Source: an uncultured Pelagibacteraceae bacterium (GTDB lineage: Bacteria; Pseudomonadota; Alphaproteobacteria; Pelagibacterales; Pelagibacteraceae). From it: a stretch of 39,130 nt of DNA. Each line of letters begins with the position of its first letter. The first letter of the stretch is position 1. The stretch is from positions 1 through 39,130 of the forward strand of contig CACIWE010000005.1 in the NCBI GenBank assembly GCA_902590285.1, in the 5' to 3' direction. Made by a program: the position numbers and the translations under genes. Shown piece after piece: positions 8,728-17,019 of this stretch. Under the pieces are notes generated by a model that saw nothing but the letters and a program-made list of their open reading frames with translations, was not told the DNA's origin and did no database searches.

Positions 8728-9465
8728 ATGGACAAAATTGCAATAATAATACCCTCACGATTAAACGCTGTAAGACTACCTAATAAGCCATTAGAACTTA
8801 TAAACAACAAAGAGATGATACTTCATGTTTATGAGTCAGCAAAAAAAACAAGTACCGGTGAAGTTTATGTGGCATCACCAGATCAAAAAATTATAGATAT
8901 TGTCACAAAGAATGGTGGTAAAGGAGTTCTAACATCATTAGATCATCAAAAAGGTACAGACCGAGTTTATGAAGTTTTTAAAAATAAACTTAATTGTGAA
9001 CCAAATATTATTGTAAATTTACAGGGCGATATGCCCAACATAGATCCAAACGCAATTACCAGTTTAGTTTCTTACATGCGCAAAGAAAAGTGCGATATTG
9101 GTACTTTAGCTAGTTCTTTCACCTCTGATAAAGAATTTAAAGATGAAAATAATGTTAAAGTTGTAGTTAAAGATGAGTTAAAAAGTAATCAATTTGGACA
9201 AGCTATTGATTTTTTTAGATCAGATACAAAAATACATAAAAATTTCTATCATCATGTCGGTATTTATGCCTTTACTAATAAAGCTTTAGTAAGGTATGTA
9301 AGCTTAAAAAGATCCACGCTAGAATTGGAAAGAAAACTAGAACAAATGAGAGCTCTTGAAAACGCAATGACAATTCATGTTGGGTATATAAATTCTTCTC
9401 CATTAAGCGTAGATACAAAGAATGATTTAACAGAAGTAAGAAAGATAATGGAAAAAAATGGGTAA
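8728..9465 (+). CDS. kdsB: 3-deoxy-manno-octulosonate cytidylyltransferase (CMP-Kdo synthetase)
   Basis: Activates Kdo with CTP for lipid A core assembly. I use the ATG at 8728 (MDKIAIIIPSRL) rather than the TTG five codons upstream. The nucleotide-binding N-terminus IPSRLNAVRLPNKPL, the VNLQGDMPNI segment carrying the metal-binding Asp, and HVGIYAFTNKAL are all characteristic. It is 245 residues, the usual size. It overlaps the pheA ATG at 9458 by 8 bases, although I place the pheA start at 9467. Together with waaA, lpxK, msbA and a lauroyl acyltransferase later in the window, it argues that this organism makes Kdo-containing lipid A. Confidence 0.95.
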   Translation: MDKIAIIIPSRLNAVRLPNKPLELINNKEMILHVYESAKKTSTGEVYVASPDQKIIDIVTKNGGKGVLTSLDHQKGTDRVYEVFKNKLNCEPNIIVNLQGDMPNIDPNAITSLVSYMRKEKCDIGTLASSFTSDKEFKDENNVKVVVKDELKSNQFGQAIDFFRSDTKIHKNFYHHVGIYAFTNKALVRYVSLKRSTLELERKLEQMRALENAMTIHVGYINSSPLSVDTKNDLTEVRKIMEKNG

Positions 9466-9466
9466 A

Positions 9467-10300
9467 ATGAAAATTGCAATTCAAGGCGAACTAGGAGCTT
9501 ACTCTCATATTGCTGTGGAACAACTTTATCAGGATGCAGAAATAAAAACGTGCTCAACATTTGAAGATACTTTTAAACAAGCATACAACGATTCAACTTA
9601 CAAAATTATAATTCCAATAGAAAACTCCTTAGCCGGAAGAGTTGCTGATATCCATTATTTATTACCTAAATATAAATTACAAATTCACGGAGAATACTTT
9701 CTTCCTGTGGTGCATAATTTATTAGGTAAACCAGATGCAACTATTGATGATATTAAATACGTTAGAAGTCATGCTCAAGCAATAAGTCAATGCCAAAAAA
9801 TAATCACAGAAAAAAATTTTAAACCAATCATATCAGTTGATACAGCAGGATCGGCAAAAGATTTAGCTGAAGGTAAAGACAAAACTATAGCTGCGATCGC
9901 CTCAGATCTCTCTGCTAAAATGTATAATTTAAAGGTTTTAAAAAAAAATATTGAAGATGACTCAGGTAATGTTACTCGTTTTTTAATTATGGGAAAAAAC
10001 ATTGAGCAACCAGAATATAATAAGAAAAAAAAATATATAACAAGCTGTATCTTTAGGGTTAAAAGTGAACCCTCTGCACTTTACAAATGTCTTGGAGGAT
10101 TTGCGACCAATCAGGTAAATTTGACAAAACTTGAGAGTTTTTCAGTTAAAAATACTTTTGACCAAGCAAACTTTTACCTGGATCTCGAAGGTCATTTAGA
10201 AGATGTTGGAGTAAAAAAGGCTTTGGAAGAACTTAGTTTTCATACTGAAACTTTGGATATATTAGGGGTATACGAATCTTCAAAATTTAGGGAAAAATAG
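9467..10300 (+). CDS. pheA: Prephenate dehydratase with ACT domain
   Basis: Converts prephenate to phenylpyruvate in phenylalanine synthesis. The catalytic domain opens with IAIQGELGAYSH, carries PIENSLAGRV, and contains the catalytic TRF triad (about residues 170-172) in GNVTRFLIMG. An ACT regulatory domain follows from about residue 190. Its LESFS segment stands where E. coli has LESRP, and SALY where E. coli has GALV, as far as I recall a common alphaproteobacterial variation. There is no chorismate mutase domain, so it is monofunctional, 277 residues. The ATG at 9467 is preferred over 9458 because it gives the family's usual N-terminus. It follows kdsB in the cycM-kdsB-pheA cluster. Confidence 0.94.
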   Translation: MKIAIQGELGAYSHIAVEQLYQDAEIKTCSTFEDTFKQAYNDSTYKIIIPIENSLAGRVADIHYLLPKYKLQIHGEYFLPVVHNLLGKPDATIDDIKYVRSHAQAISQCQKIITEKNFKPIISVDTAGSAKDLAEGKDKTIAAIASDLSAKMYNLKVLKKNIEDDSGNVTRFLIMGKNIEQPEYNKKKKYITSCIFRVKSEPSALYKCLGGFATNQVNLTKLESFSVKNTFDQANFYLDLEGHLEDVGVKKALEELSFHTETLDILGVYESSKFREK

Positions 10301-10322
10301 TCCACAAAATTTAAATCTAGCC

Positions 10323-10352
10323 TTGTAGTATTTAAATTGATCTTGATATACT
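10323..10352 (+). promoter_or_regulatory. Probable sigma70 promoter for SRP RNA
   Basis: A -10 box tatact (10347-10352) lies 7 bases before the first paired base of the SRP RNA. A weak -35 match, ttgtag (10323-10328), sits 18 bases upstream. The -10 is a 5/6 match; the -35 is poor. Confidence 0.5.
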
Positions 10353-10358
10353 CATATT

Positions 10359-10448
10359 GAGGTTGGCATCAGGTGGATGTTTCATAAACCCGGTCAGGTC
10401 TGAAAAGAAGCAGCCGTAGTGAAAATTATTCAGGTTGTTGCCTGCCTC
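10359..10448 (+). ncRNA. ffs: Bacterial small signal recognition particle RNA (4.5S)
   Basis: RNA scaffold of the signal recognition particle, binding Ffh. The conserved Ffh-binding core is present: GGTCAGGTC, a GAAA tetraloop closed by U-A (E. coli has GGAA), then AGAAGCAGCC. The ends pair: gaggttggca at 10359-10368 with tgcctgcctc at 10439-10448, with one mismatch and one G-U. The length of about 90 nt fits the short bacterial form. A promoter-like -10 is 7 bases upstream. The 3' end is only 7 bases before the dnaX ATG, and ffs before dnaX-ybaB-recR is a familiar proteobacterial order. Confidence 0.95.
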
Positions 10449-10455
10449 TTTAAAA

Positions 10456-12126
10456 ATGACAAACAAAATTTTAGCATTAAAATATAGACCTCAAGAGTTT
10501 AAAGATTTAATTGGTCAAGAAGTGATGACACAAACAATTACCAACGCAATCAAACTTGGGAAAACTCCAAATGCATATTTATTAACTGGAATAAGAGGTG
10601 TGGGAAAAACAACCACTGCCAGGTTAATAGCTAAAGCATTAAACTGTACAAAAAATTTTTCCGTAGGTGAAAAGTGTAATTCTAGTGAAAACTGTCACTG
10701 CAAAGAAATTGTCGACTCTAACCATATGGATGTCTTAGAAATGGATGCTGCTTCTAAAACAGGAATAGACGATGTGAGAGAATTAATAGAAAATTCAAAA
10801 TATAGTCCCACAAGTGCAAAGTTTAAAATATTTATTATTGACGAGGTTCACATGCTCTCTAAACAAGCTTTTAATGGTTTACTGAAAACTTTAGAGGAGC
10901 CACCACCAAGCTTGAAGTTTATTTTAGCAACAACAGAGGTAAGAAAAATACCAGTAACCATTTTATCTCGTTGCCAAAGATTTGATCTAAAAAGAGTAAG
11001 CGTTGATCAACTGTGTAAACATTTGAAAATGATTTCTATAAAAGAAAAAGGGAAAATTTCTGAGGATGCGATTCAATTAATAGCAAGAACTTCAGAAGGA
11101 TCTGTTAGAGACTCTATATCATTATTGGATCGAGCATTAATTTCCCAAGTAATTAATGGTGAAAAGCAAATTGAGGAACCCGATGTCAGACAAATGCTTG
11201 GGCTCGCAGATAAAGGTAAAACCATATTGTTGCTCAAAGAAGTGCTTAGCGGAAATGAGAAAGACGCTCTAAAATATTTACATGAGCTCATTAATGATGG
11301 ATTAGATGCAAAAAACTTTTTAAATGATATTTTGGAAGTTCTTTACCTTTTTAGCAAAAGATTAAGTTTAGGACCAATTGAAAAAGACTCATCTATATCA
11401 GAGGCAGATATTCAAATGATAGATCAATATTCAAAAAATATAGAAATGCAAGATATTGGTTTGTTTTGGCAACTAACAATAAAAACTATTGATGATTTAA
11501 GAATAATTGGAAACGAAAATTTAGCTTTGGAAATGTATATTATGCAGTTGGTGCACCTAAAAAATATTGGGTCAATTAAGGAGAATATAAGTTCGGGTGA
11601 TGGTAACAATGAGTTCACCAAAGATAATTTAGTTGGAAAAAAAATTGATGAAAAACCTCTTGAAACAAATATTTCTAATCAAATTAAAAACCAACTTAAA
11701 AGTACAAATCAAATAAAAACTAATCCAGCGAAAATTTTATCTAAGGACAATCAAAGTGCGAAAATTAAAATTTCGAGTTTTCAAGATTTAATTAATCAGG
11801 CTAACAAGGAAAAGGAAATAGAACTTAAGTATGATCTCGAACGAAATGTAAAATTAGTTAGTTTCAATAAGGGAAAGATCGATATAAGTTTTAACGAACA
11901 ATTAAATAAAAATTTTATAAAAAATCTCACAGAAAAATTGCTTTTGTGGACAGGAGAAAGGTGGATTATATCTTTAAGTAAAAACGTCAAAGCAAAAAGC
12001 GTTTATGAAATTAGTCAAGAAGATAAAAGTAATAAAATTGAAGAATTTAAGAAAAGCAAAATTGCACAGGACATTCAAAAAGCTTTCCCTGATGCAAAAC
12101 TAGTTGATTTTAAAGAAGAGGAATAA
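10456..12126 (+). CDS. dnaX: DNA polymerase III subunit gamma/tau
   Basis: Clamp-loader ATPase. I start at the ATG at 10456 (MTNKILALKYRP); an upstream TTG lies inside the SRP RNA. Walker A is GIRGVGKT (residues 45-52), the zinc site is Cys64, Cys74, Cys80 and Cys82, Walker B IIDE is at 127-130, and the sensor segments are ATTEVRKIP and GSVRDSIS. Domain III ends near residue 375, then a charged linker and a tau-like C-terminal domain to residue 556. At 11637-11644 eight A follow GG; the in-frame codons aaa aaa form A AAA AAA, and the -1 frame reads one Asn then TGA. A shortened gamma-like product of 397 residues is therefore possible. Confidence 0.96.
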   Translation: MTNKILALKYRPQEFKDLIGQEVMTQTITNAIKLGKTPNAYLLTGIRGVGKTTTARLIAKALNCTKNFSVGEKCNSSENCHCKEIVDSNHMDVLEMDAASKTGIDDVRELIENSKYSPTSAKFKIFIIDEVHMLSKQAFNGLLKTLEEPPPSLKFILATTEVRKIPVTILSRCQRFDLKRVSVDQLCKHLKMISIKEKGKISEDAIQLIARTSEGSVRDSISLLDRALISQVINGEKQIEEPDVRQMLGLADKGKTILLLKEVLSGNEKDALKYLHELINDGLDAKNFLNDILEVLYLFSKRLSLGPIEKDSSISEADIQMIDQYSKNIEMQDIGLFWQLTIKTIDDLRIIGNENLALEMYIMQLVHLKNIGSIKENISSGDGNNEFTKDNLVGKKIDEKPLETNISNQIKNQLKSTNQIKTNPAKILSKDNQSAKIKISSFQDLINQANKEKEIELKYDLERNVKLVSFNKGKIDISFNEQLNKNFIKNLTEKLLLWTGERWIISLSKNVKAKSVYEISQEDKSNKIEEFKKSKIAQDIQKAFPDAKLVDFKEEE

Positions 12127-12447
12127 ATGACAAATTTTTCTGACATGCTATCAAAGGCAAAAGCTATGCAAGAAAAAATGAAAGAAGCTCAAGATCAAAT
12201 AAAAAAAATTGAAGTCGAGGGTGAGGCTGGAGGAAACCTTGTAAAAGTTAAATTGTCAGGAGATTATGAGTTAAAATCCATTATCATAAGTGATGCTGCA
12301 AAAAAAGAAAGTCAGGAAATAATTAATGATTTAATTATAGCAGCTTACAATAATGCAAAAGAAAACTTAAAAAAAAAATCTACTGAAGAACTTTCAAAAG
12401 TAACAAGTGGACTTAACTTGCCTATGGACTTTAAATTTCCTTTCTAA
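12127..12447 (+). CDS. ybaB: YbaB/EbfC nucleoid-associated protein
   Basis: Small dimeric DNA-binding protein of 106 residues. The N-terminal helix is rich in Lys, Met and Gln (LSKAKAMQEKMKEAQ), followed by the family core EGEAGGNLVKVKLSGDYE and a C-terminal helix ending in the GLNLPMDFKFPF-like tail. Its start is directly after the dnaX stop with no gap, and its stop overlaps the recR ATG (TAATG). The dnaX-ybaB-recR order is strongly conserved in bacteria and confirms the call. Confidence 0.95.
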   Translation: MTNFSDMLSKAKAMQEKMKEAQDQIKKIEVEGEAGGNLVKVKLSGDYELKSIIISDAAKKESQEIINDLIIAAYNNAKENLKKKSTEELSKVTSGLNLPMDFKFPF

Positions 12448-13052
12448 TGGATAATGATATACCAGAAATAAATGAGTTGATTCAGCAATTTTCAAAATTG
12501 CCTGGTCTAGGACCAAAATCTGCAAAAAGAATAATTCTTAAATTAATAAATAATAAAGATAATATGGTGAAACCTTTGGCAAAATCTTTAGCTCAAGTTT
12601 ACAAAAAAGTGGTTAGGTGTGTAGATTGTGGAAATTTGAAATTAATAGATAAAGTTTGCATCTGTTCTTCGGATAACTCTTATGACAAAATATGTGTCGT
12701 TGAAAATCTTGCTGACATGTGGGTGATAGACTCTGCTAATATTTACAAAGGTCATTATCATATTTTAGGTGGCACCTTAAATTCCAATGAAAATTACGAA
12801 CAAAAAAATCTCTTAATCGAGTCTCTTGTTAAAAGAATTAAGAAAAATAATTTAAAAGAGGTGATTATTGCCACAAGTGCAACTGTCGAAGGTCAAACTA
12901 CGGCACATTACATTGAAGATACAATTAAAAATGAGAAGCTTAAGATCACTAAGTTGGCTCAAGGTCTGCCCGTTGGTGGAGAAATTGAACAATTAGATGA
13001 TGGAACTTTATTTTCAGCTTTTAAAAATAGAGTTCCAGTTACTAGCAACTAA
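12447..13052 (+). CDS. recR: Recombination protein RecR
   Basis: Works with RecO/RecF to load RecA at gaps. In order: helix-hairpin-helix (about residues 16-30, [12 protein letters not shown]), a C4 zinc finger (Cys58, Cys61, Cys71, Cys73), a Toprim domain beginning [14 protein letters not shown], and the C-terminal [15 protein letters not shown] segment. It is 201 residues, standard length. The ATG overlaps the ybaB stop, so translation is coupled. Its last 4 bases overlap the 3' end of the convergent malate synthase gene. Confidence 0.96.
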   Translation: MDNDIPEINELIQQFSKLPGLGPKSAKRIILKLINNKDNMVKPLAKSLAQVYKKVVRCVDCGNLKLIDKVCICSSDNSYDKICVVENLADMWVIDSANIYKGHYHILGGTLNSNENYEQKNLLIESLVKRIKKNNLKEVIIATSATVEGQTTAHYIEDTIKNEKLKITKLAQGLPVGGEIEQLDDGTLFSAFKNRVPVTSN

Positions 13053-15190
13053 TTAAAGGTTTTTCTCTCTAATCTTTTTTGATGAAGTAAAGGTTCTGTA
13101 TATCCTGAAGGCTGAACACGTCCCTTAAATACAAGATCACAAGCAGCGGAGAAAGCTACTGATTTGTCGAAATTGTCAGACATTTTCTTATAGGTAGGGT
13201 CATCTTTATTTTGTTCATCAACAATTTTAGCCATTTTTTTCATTACGGCCATAACCTGGTCTTTTTTACAAATTCCATGATGTAACCAATTTGCAATATG
13301 TTGAGATGAAATTCTAAGTGTAGCTCTGTCTTCCATAAGACCCACATTATTAATGTCCGGAACTTTTGAGCAACCAACACCTTGATTGATCCATCTTACA
13401 ACGTATCCTAAAATTCCTTGCGCATTGTTCTCTAGTTCACGATTGATGTCATCTATAGCCCAATTAGGTCTATCCGCTGTAGGTATTTCTAAAATATCAT
13501 CAAGCTTAGCTTTAGACCTTGATTTAATTTTATTTTGTTCCTCGAAAACATTTACTTTATGATAATGCATTGAATGTAAAGTGGCTGCAGTAGGTGAAGG
13601 AACCCACGCACAATTAGCTCCAGATTTTGGGTGACCAATTTTTTGATCCATCATATTTGACATTTGATCGGGCATAGCCCACATTCCTTTTCCGATTTGA
13701 GCTTTACCTGAAAAACCACAACTTAAACCAATATCAACATTCCAGTTTTCATAGGTTCCAAGCCAAGTAGATTTTTTCATATCTCCTTTAAAAATCATTG
13801 GTCCGGCTTCAAAAGAAGTATGCATTTCATCACCTGTTCTGTCTAAGAAACCTGTGTTAATAAAAACTATTCTATTTTTAACTTGCCTGATACATTCTTT
13901 TAAATTGACTGTAGTTCTTCTTTCTTCATCCATTATTCCAACTTTAATTGAATATTTTTTAATTCCCAGAGTCTCTTCCACTTTTTCAAATAATGTATCA
14001 GTAAAAGCCACTTCCTCTGGGCCATGCATTTTCGGTTTAACAATATAGACTGATCCAGTTCTTGAATTTTTTTTATTTTTAAAATCATGAAGAGCGCAAA
14101 GAGTCGCCATAAATGCATCCATTATCCCTTCTGGAATCTCCGTTCCGTCATTAAGTATGATGGCAGGGTTAGTCATTAAATGACCTACATTTCTATTAAG
14201 CAACAAAGCTCTACCATGAAGATTAATCTTACCTCCGTCTTTTGATATGTATGTTCTATCTGGATTTAATTTTCTAACGAATTTTTTTCCCTTTTTTTCG
14301 ACATTGGCAGTCAAATCGCCTTTCATTAAACCTAGCCAGTTACGATAGCATTTTATTTTATCTTCAGCATCAACTGCAGCAACTGAGTCCTCATTATCAA
14401 TAATAGTTGAAATAGCCGACTCAACAATGAAATCTGATATTGATGCTTTATCTATTTTCCCAATAAAATGATCAGGATCAATTATAATATCAATATGCAG
14501 ATTATTATTTTTTAATAAAATTGAAGTAAGTTTTTTTTCACCATTGTATCCAATGAATTGGCCTTTATTTTTTAATTGAATTTCTTTTTTGTCTACAAGA
14601 AAAACTATATCATTATCTTTGATTTTCATTCCAGAAATTTCATTCCAACTTGCATTTTCAAGTGGTACAGTTTCATCTAAAAATTCTCTCACGAAAGCTA
14701 TAATCGTTTTTGCTCTTTTTTCATTAAAACCTTCACCTTTGTTGCCTGGAATTACATCAGTTCCATACAAGGCATCATATAAACTTCCCCATCGAGCGTT
14801 AGCTGCATTTAAAGCGTACCTAGCATTATCGACTGGTACGACAAGTTGAGGGCCAGCTATTGTTGCTATCTCATTATCTACATTTGCGGTTTCAATATTA
14901 AATTCATCTTTTTCTTCGACTATATAAGAAATAGATTTTAAAAAATTTAAATATTCTTTTTTATCTAAGTCTTTACCTTTATTTTTTATATGCCAATCAT
15001 CTATTTTTTTTTGAATGTCCTCCCTTTTCTGAATTAATTGCTTATTAATAGGAGCAAGCTCATGAACAATTTTTCCAAAACTAGTCCAAAATTCCTCAGA
15101 TTTGATATCAGTACCCGGAATAATTTCATTATTAACAAAATCTAATAATTTTGTATTTATTTTTAGCCCATTTTTCTCAGTAATACTCAT
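13049..15190 (-). CDS. glcB: Malate synthase G
   Basis: Condenses glyoxylate and acetyl-CoA to malate. At 713 residues it is the long G isoform. Signatures include [36 protein letters not shown], the [21 protein letters not shown] segment with the catalytic-base region, and [13 protein letters not shown]. In SAR11 the enzyme is known as part of the glyoxylate/glycine economy, and a glycine riboswitch before glcB has been described in Pelagibacter. Here the gap to the divergent accA is only 58 bases and shows no aptamer-like sequence. No isocitrate lyase is in the window. Confidence in identity is very high. Confidence 0.97.
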   Translation of the reverse strand: MSITEKNGLKINTKLLDFVNNEIIPGTDIKSEEFWTSFGKIVHELAPINKQLIQKREDIQKKIDDWHIKNKGKDLDKKEYLNFLKSISYIVEEKDEFNIETANVDNEIATIAGPQLVVPVDNARYALNAANARWGSLYDALYGTDVIPGNKGEGFNEKRAKTIIAFVREFLDETVPLENASWNEISGMKIKDNDIVFLVDKKEIQLKNKGQFIGYNGEKKLTSILLKNNNLHIDIIIDPDHFIGKIDKASISDFIVESAISTIIDNEDSVAAVDAEDKIKCYRNWLGLMKGDLTANVEKKGKKFVRKLNPDRTYISKDGGKINLHGRALLLNRNVGHLMTNPAIILNDGTEIPEGIMDAFMATLCALHDFKNKKNSRTGSVYIVKPKMHGPEEVAFTDTLFEKVEETLGIKKYSIKVGIMDEERRTTVNLKECIRQVKNRIVFINTGFLDRTGDEMHTSFEAGPMIFKGDMKKSTWLGTYENWNVDIGLSCGFSGKAQIGKGMWAMPDQMSNMMDQKIGHPKSGANCAWVPSPTAATLHSMHYHKVNVFEEQNKIKSRSKAKLDDILEIPTADRPNWAIDDINRELENNAQGILGYVVRWINQGVGCSKVPDINNVGLMEDRATLRISSQHIANWLHHGICKKDQVMAVMKKMAKIVDEQNKDDPTYKKMSDNFDKSVAFSAACDLVFKGRVQPSGYTEPLLHQKRLERKTFN

Positions 15191-15248
15191 AGTTAACCGA
15201 TCTTTACATTTTATTATAATACATTAATAGTAGCATTATTAGCTCAGT

Positions 15249-16355
15249 ATGAAAAATTATTTAGAATTTGAAAAAGAAATCAAAGCACTTGAACAAGAAG
15301 TTGACAGCTTAAAAAGCCCGTTTGGTTCCGAAGGAATTTCTGAGGTTGATACGCAAAAAATCAAAAATACCCAAAATGAGATTAATGAAAAGTTAAAAGA
15401 GACATATGATAATTTAAACAGTTGGCAAAGAACTCAAGTTGCAAGACATGAAGACAGACCTAAGGCAAATTATTATATAAAAAAAATATTTTCGCAATTT
15501 ACGTTATTATCTGGTGACAGATACTTTGGCGACGATAAATCTGTAACTGCTGGGTTTGGATTGATAGATGAAAAATCAGTTTTAGTTATTGGTCAAGAAA
15601 AGGGAGAGGACTTAAATAGCAGGATCGAAAGAAATTTTGGAATGATGAGACCGGAGGGTTATAGAAAATGCATTAGGTTAATGAAACTAGCTGATCGATT
15701 TCAAATACCTGTAGTAACATTTATTGATACACCTGGTGCCTATCCTGGCTTAGGCGCAGAGCAAAGAGGACAAGCATCTGCAATTGCAAACTCTATTGAG
15801 TGCTGCATGTCTTTAACTGTTCCAAACATTTCAATCATAATTGGAGAGGGAGGTTCTGGTGGAGCTATTGCTTTAGCGTCGTCAAATAAAGTTATAATGT
15901 TAGAAAATTCCATTTACTCAGTGATTTCTCCAGAAGGGTGTGCATCAATACTTTGGCGTGATCCAAGTAAATCCTTACAAGCAGCTGATGCAATGAAATT
16001 AACAGCAAAAGATTTACTTAAACTTAAAGTCATTGACGAGGTAATTTCAGAACCTTTAGGTGGCGCACATAGAGATCCTGATAGCATAAGCGTTGATATT
16101 AAAAATTCTATTATTAAAAACTTAAAAAGTTTTGAAAATTTTAGTAAAGAAGAAATTTACGATCATAGAAAAGCTAAGTTTCTTCAAATCGGTAGAGATC
16201 AAGGTTTCAGCAAATCCTCAAATCTTGATGGAGGCGGACTGAGCTATAAAGAGTCCTTAACTCAAAAATTAATATCTAATATCTACAAAAACAAACTGCT
16301 TTACGGCGGAATAGCCTTATTGGCAGCAACTAGCCTTATAGTTCTATTATTTTAG
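15249..16355 (+). CDS. accA: Acetyl-CoA carboxylase carboxyltransferase alpha, with C-terminal membrane segment
   Basis: Alpha half of the carboxyltransferase that makes malonyl-CoA; it needs AccD, encoded elsewhere. An N-terminal coiled region (about residues 1-50) is followed by ARHEDRPKANYY, FIDTPGAYPGLGAEQRGQ, IIGEGGSGGAIAL and the SVISPEGCASILWRD segment, all family hallmarks. The usual protein is about 317-320 residues; this one has 368. The extra tail holds a linker, then a basic IYKNK and a hydrophobic run (about residues 350-368, YGGIALLAATSLIVLLF) ending at the stop, which looks like a C-terminal membrane anchor. It is divergent from glcB and is followed by a 133-base gap. Confidence 0.95.
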   Translation: MKNYLEFEKEIKALEQEVDSLKSPFGSEGISEVDTQKIKNTQNEINEKLKETYDNLNSWQRTQVARHEDRPKANYYIKKIFSQFTLLSGDRYFGDDKSVTAGFGLIDEKSVLVIGQEKGEDLNSRIERNFGMMRPEGYRKCIRLMKLADRFQIPVVTFIDTPGAYPGLGAEQRGQASAIANSIECCMSLTVPNISIIIGEGGSGGAIALASSNKVIMLENSIYSVISPEGCASILWRDPSKSLQAADAMKLTAKDLLKLKVIDEVISEPLGGAHRDPDSISVDIKNSIIKNLKSFENFSKEEIYDHRKAKFLQIGRDQGFSKSSNLDGGGLSYKESLTQKLISNIYKNKLLYGGIALLAATSLIVLLF

Positions 16356-16435
16356 CTATTGTAGCAAAAAAACAATTTATTTAAATGATGTTTTCTACTA
16401 TTGACTTTTACTTATCAAATCTATTAAAGGTTCAA

Positions 16436-16458
16436 TTAACTAATTTATGATTAGTTAA
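16436..16458. promoter_or_regulatory. 9-bp palindrome in the cspA leader
   Basis: Arms ttaactaat (16436-16444) and attagttaa (16450-16458) flank the loop ttatg, 30 bases before the cspA ATG. A weak promoter-like ttgact at 16401-16406 precedes it, so it would lie near the 5' end of the mRNA. It may be an operator or an mRNA hairpin; its pure AT/low-GC makeup keeps confidence modest. Confidence 0.4.
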
Positions 16459-16488
16459 AGTTAATAATAATAAGGAAAAACAAAAAAT

Positions 16489-16701
16489 ATGAGTACACTA
16501 AAAGGTAAAGTAAAGTGGTTCAATGGTACTAAAGGATATGGTTTCATTGAAAGAGAAGACAAAGAAAAAGACGTGTTCGTTCATTCTTCAGCTGTTAGAG
16601 AAGCAGGTTTAAAATATTTAAACGAGGGTGATGAGTTAACGTTTGAAGTGGAGAGCACGGAAAAAGGTCCTTCAGCAGTAAAACTGCAGAAAACATCTTA
16701 A
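16489..16701 (+). CDS. cspA: Cold-shock domain protein
   Basis: Single-domain nucleic-acid chaperone of 70 residues. The RNA-binding motifs are RNP1 KGYGFI (residues 15-20) and RNP2 DVFVHSSAV (28-36), preceded by GKVKWFNG. An aagga ribosome site lies about 11 bases before the ATG. It has its own 133-base leader region containing a palindrome, and is flanked by spacers, which points to a monocistronic and probably abundant transcript. Which of the several Csp paralogues it is cannot be told from sequence, so the symbol is generic. Confidence 0.93.
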   Translation: MSTLKGKVKWFNGTKGYGFIEREDKEKDVFVHSSAVREAGLKYLNEGDELTFEVESTEKGPSAVKLQKTS

Positions 16702-16727
16702 TCTAAATTTCCAAAAATCACTGGTTA

Positions 16728-16802
16728 ACGGGGCACTAAGATAAGCCTAGCTTTTTTATTGTCCCGCTAATTCCTTCTTGAAAAAGACACATTTTTTTTT
16801 TA
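16728..16802 (+). terminator. Possible cspA transcript terminator region
   Basis: A ggggca arm (about 16730-16735) can pair with tgtccc near 16760 with one G-U pair. A short inner aagc-cta-gctt hairpin is followed by T's, and a run of ten or more T ends near 16801. The parts fit transcription termination after cspA, but no single classical stem plus T-tail is seen. Confidence 0.35.
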
Positions 16803-16814
16803 AATAATAATCAT

Positions 16815-16892
16815 GATTATAAAAAAGAATTTATCAACTCTTAGTTCACATTCGCACAGAATGCATGCTAGGCTATTGCTTAGCTTATAATC
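16815..16892 (+). other. Possible structured RNA element before tRNA-His
   Basis: Within the 237-base gap between cspA and tRNA-His, gattataa (16815-16822) can pair exactly with ttataatc (16885-16892). It encloses two hairpins: cattc/gaatg (16849-16853 with 16859-16863) and gctagg/cttagc (16867-16872 with 16879-16884, one G-U). The last hairpin abuts the closing stem, as in a three-way junction. The outer stem is AT-only, so chance pairing is a real alternative. I recognise no known RNA family. Confidence 0.3.
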
Positions 16893-16938
16893 AAAAATAT
16901 ATAAATTTAACTAAAATTAATATAAATATAACTAGGAT

Positions 16939-17015
16939 GCAGCAGTAGCTCAGTTGGTTAGAGCACTAGTTTGTGGAACTAGGGGTCGGTGGTTCGAATC
17001 CACCCTGCTGTACCA
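16939..17015 (+). tRNA. tRNA-His (GTG), CCA encoded, no G-1
   Basis: Full cloverleaf: acceptor gcagcag/ctgctgt, D-arm gctc/gagc, anticodon stem ctagt/actag around loop ttgtgga (anticodon GTG), T-arm ggtgg/ccacc with loop ttcgaat, then discriminator A and CCA. The base before position 1 is T, so there is no G-1; the first pair is G1:U72 and the discriminator is A73. This is the unusual identity set reported for Caulobacter-type alphaproteobacterial tRNA-His. hisS begins 4 bases after the CCA. A tataac at 16927-16932 could be a -10 box without a visible -35. Confidence 0.97.
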
Positions 17016-17019
17016 AACA

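Noticed and set aside
10050-10160. Altered ACT-domain residues in pheA as loss of feedback control
   Set aside because: As I recall, alphaproteobacterial prephenate dehydratases commonly have ESxx forms other than ESRP here, so the change alone is not evidence of deregulation.
10435-10455. TTG start of dnaX upstream of the ATG
   Set aside because: It lies inside the paired 3' strand of the SRP RNA, and family members begin at the ATG.
16356-16488. Additional tRNA or small gene before cspA
   Set aside because: Only a palindrome and a weak promoter-like sequence are visible; no cloverleaf or coding pattern.
16954-17019. N-terminal extension of hisS through the tRNA
   Set aside because: The bases form a complete tRNA-His; the protein starts naturally at the ATG at 17020.
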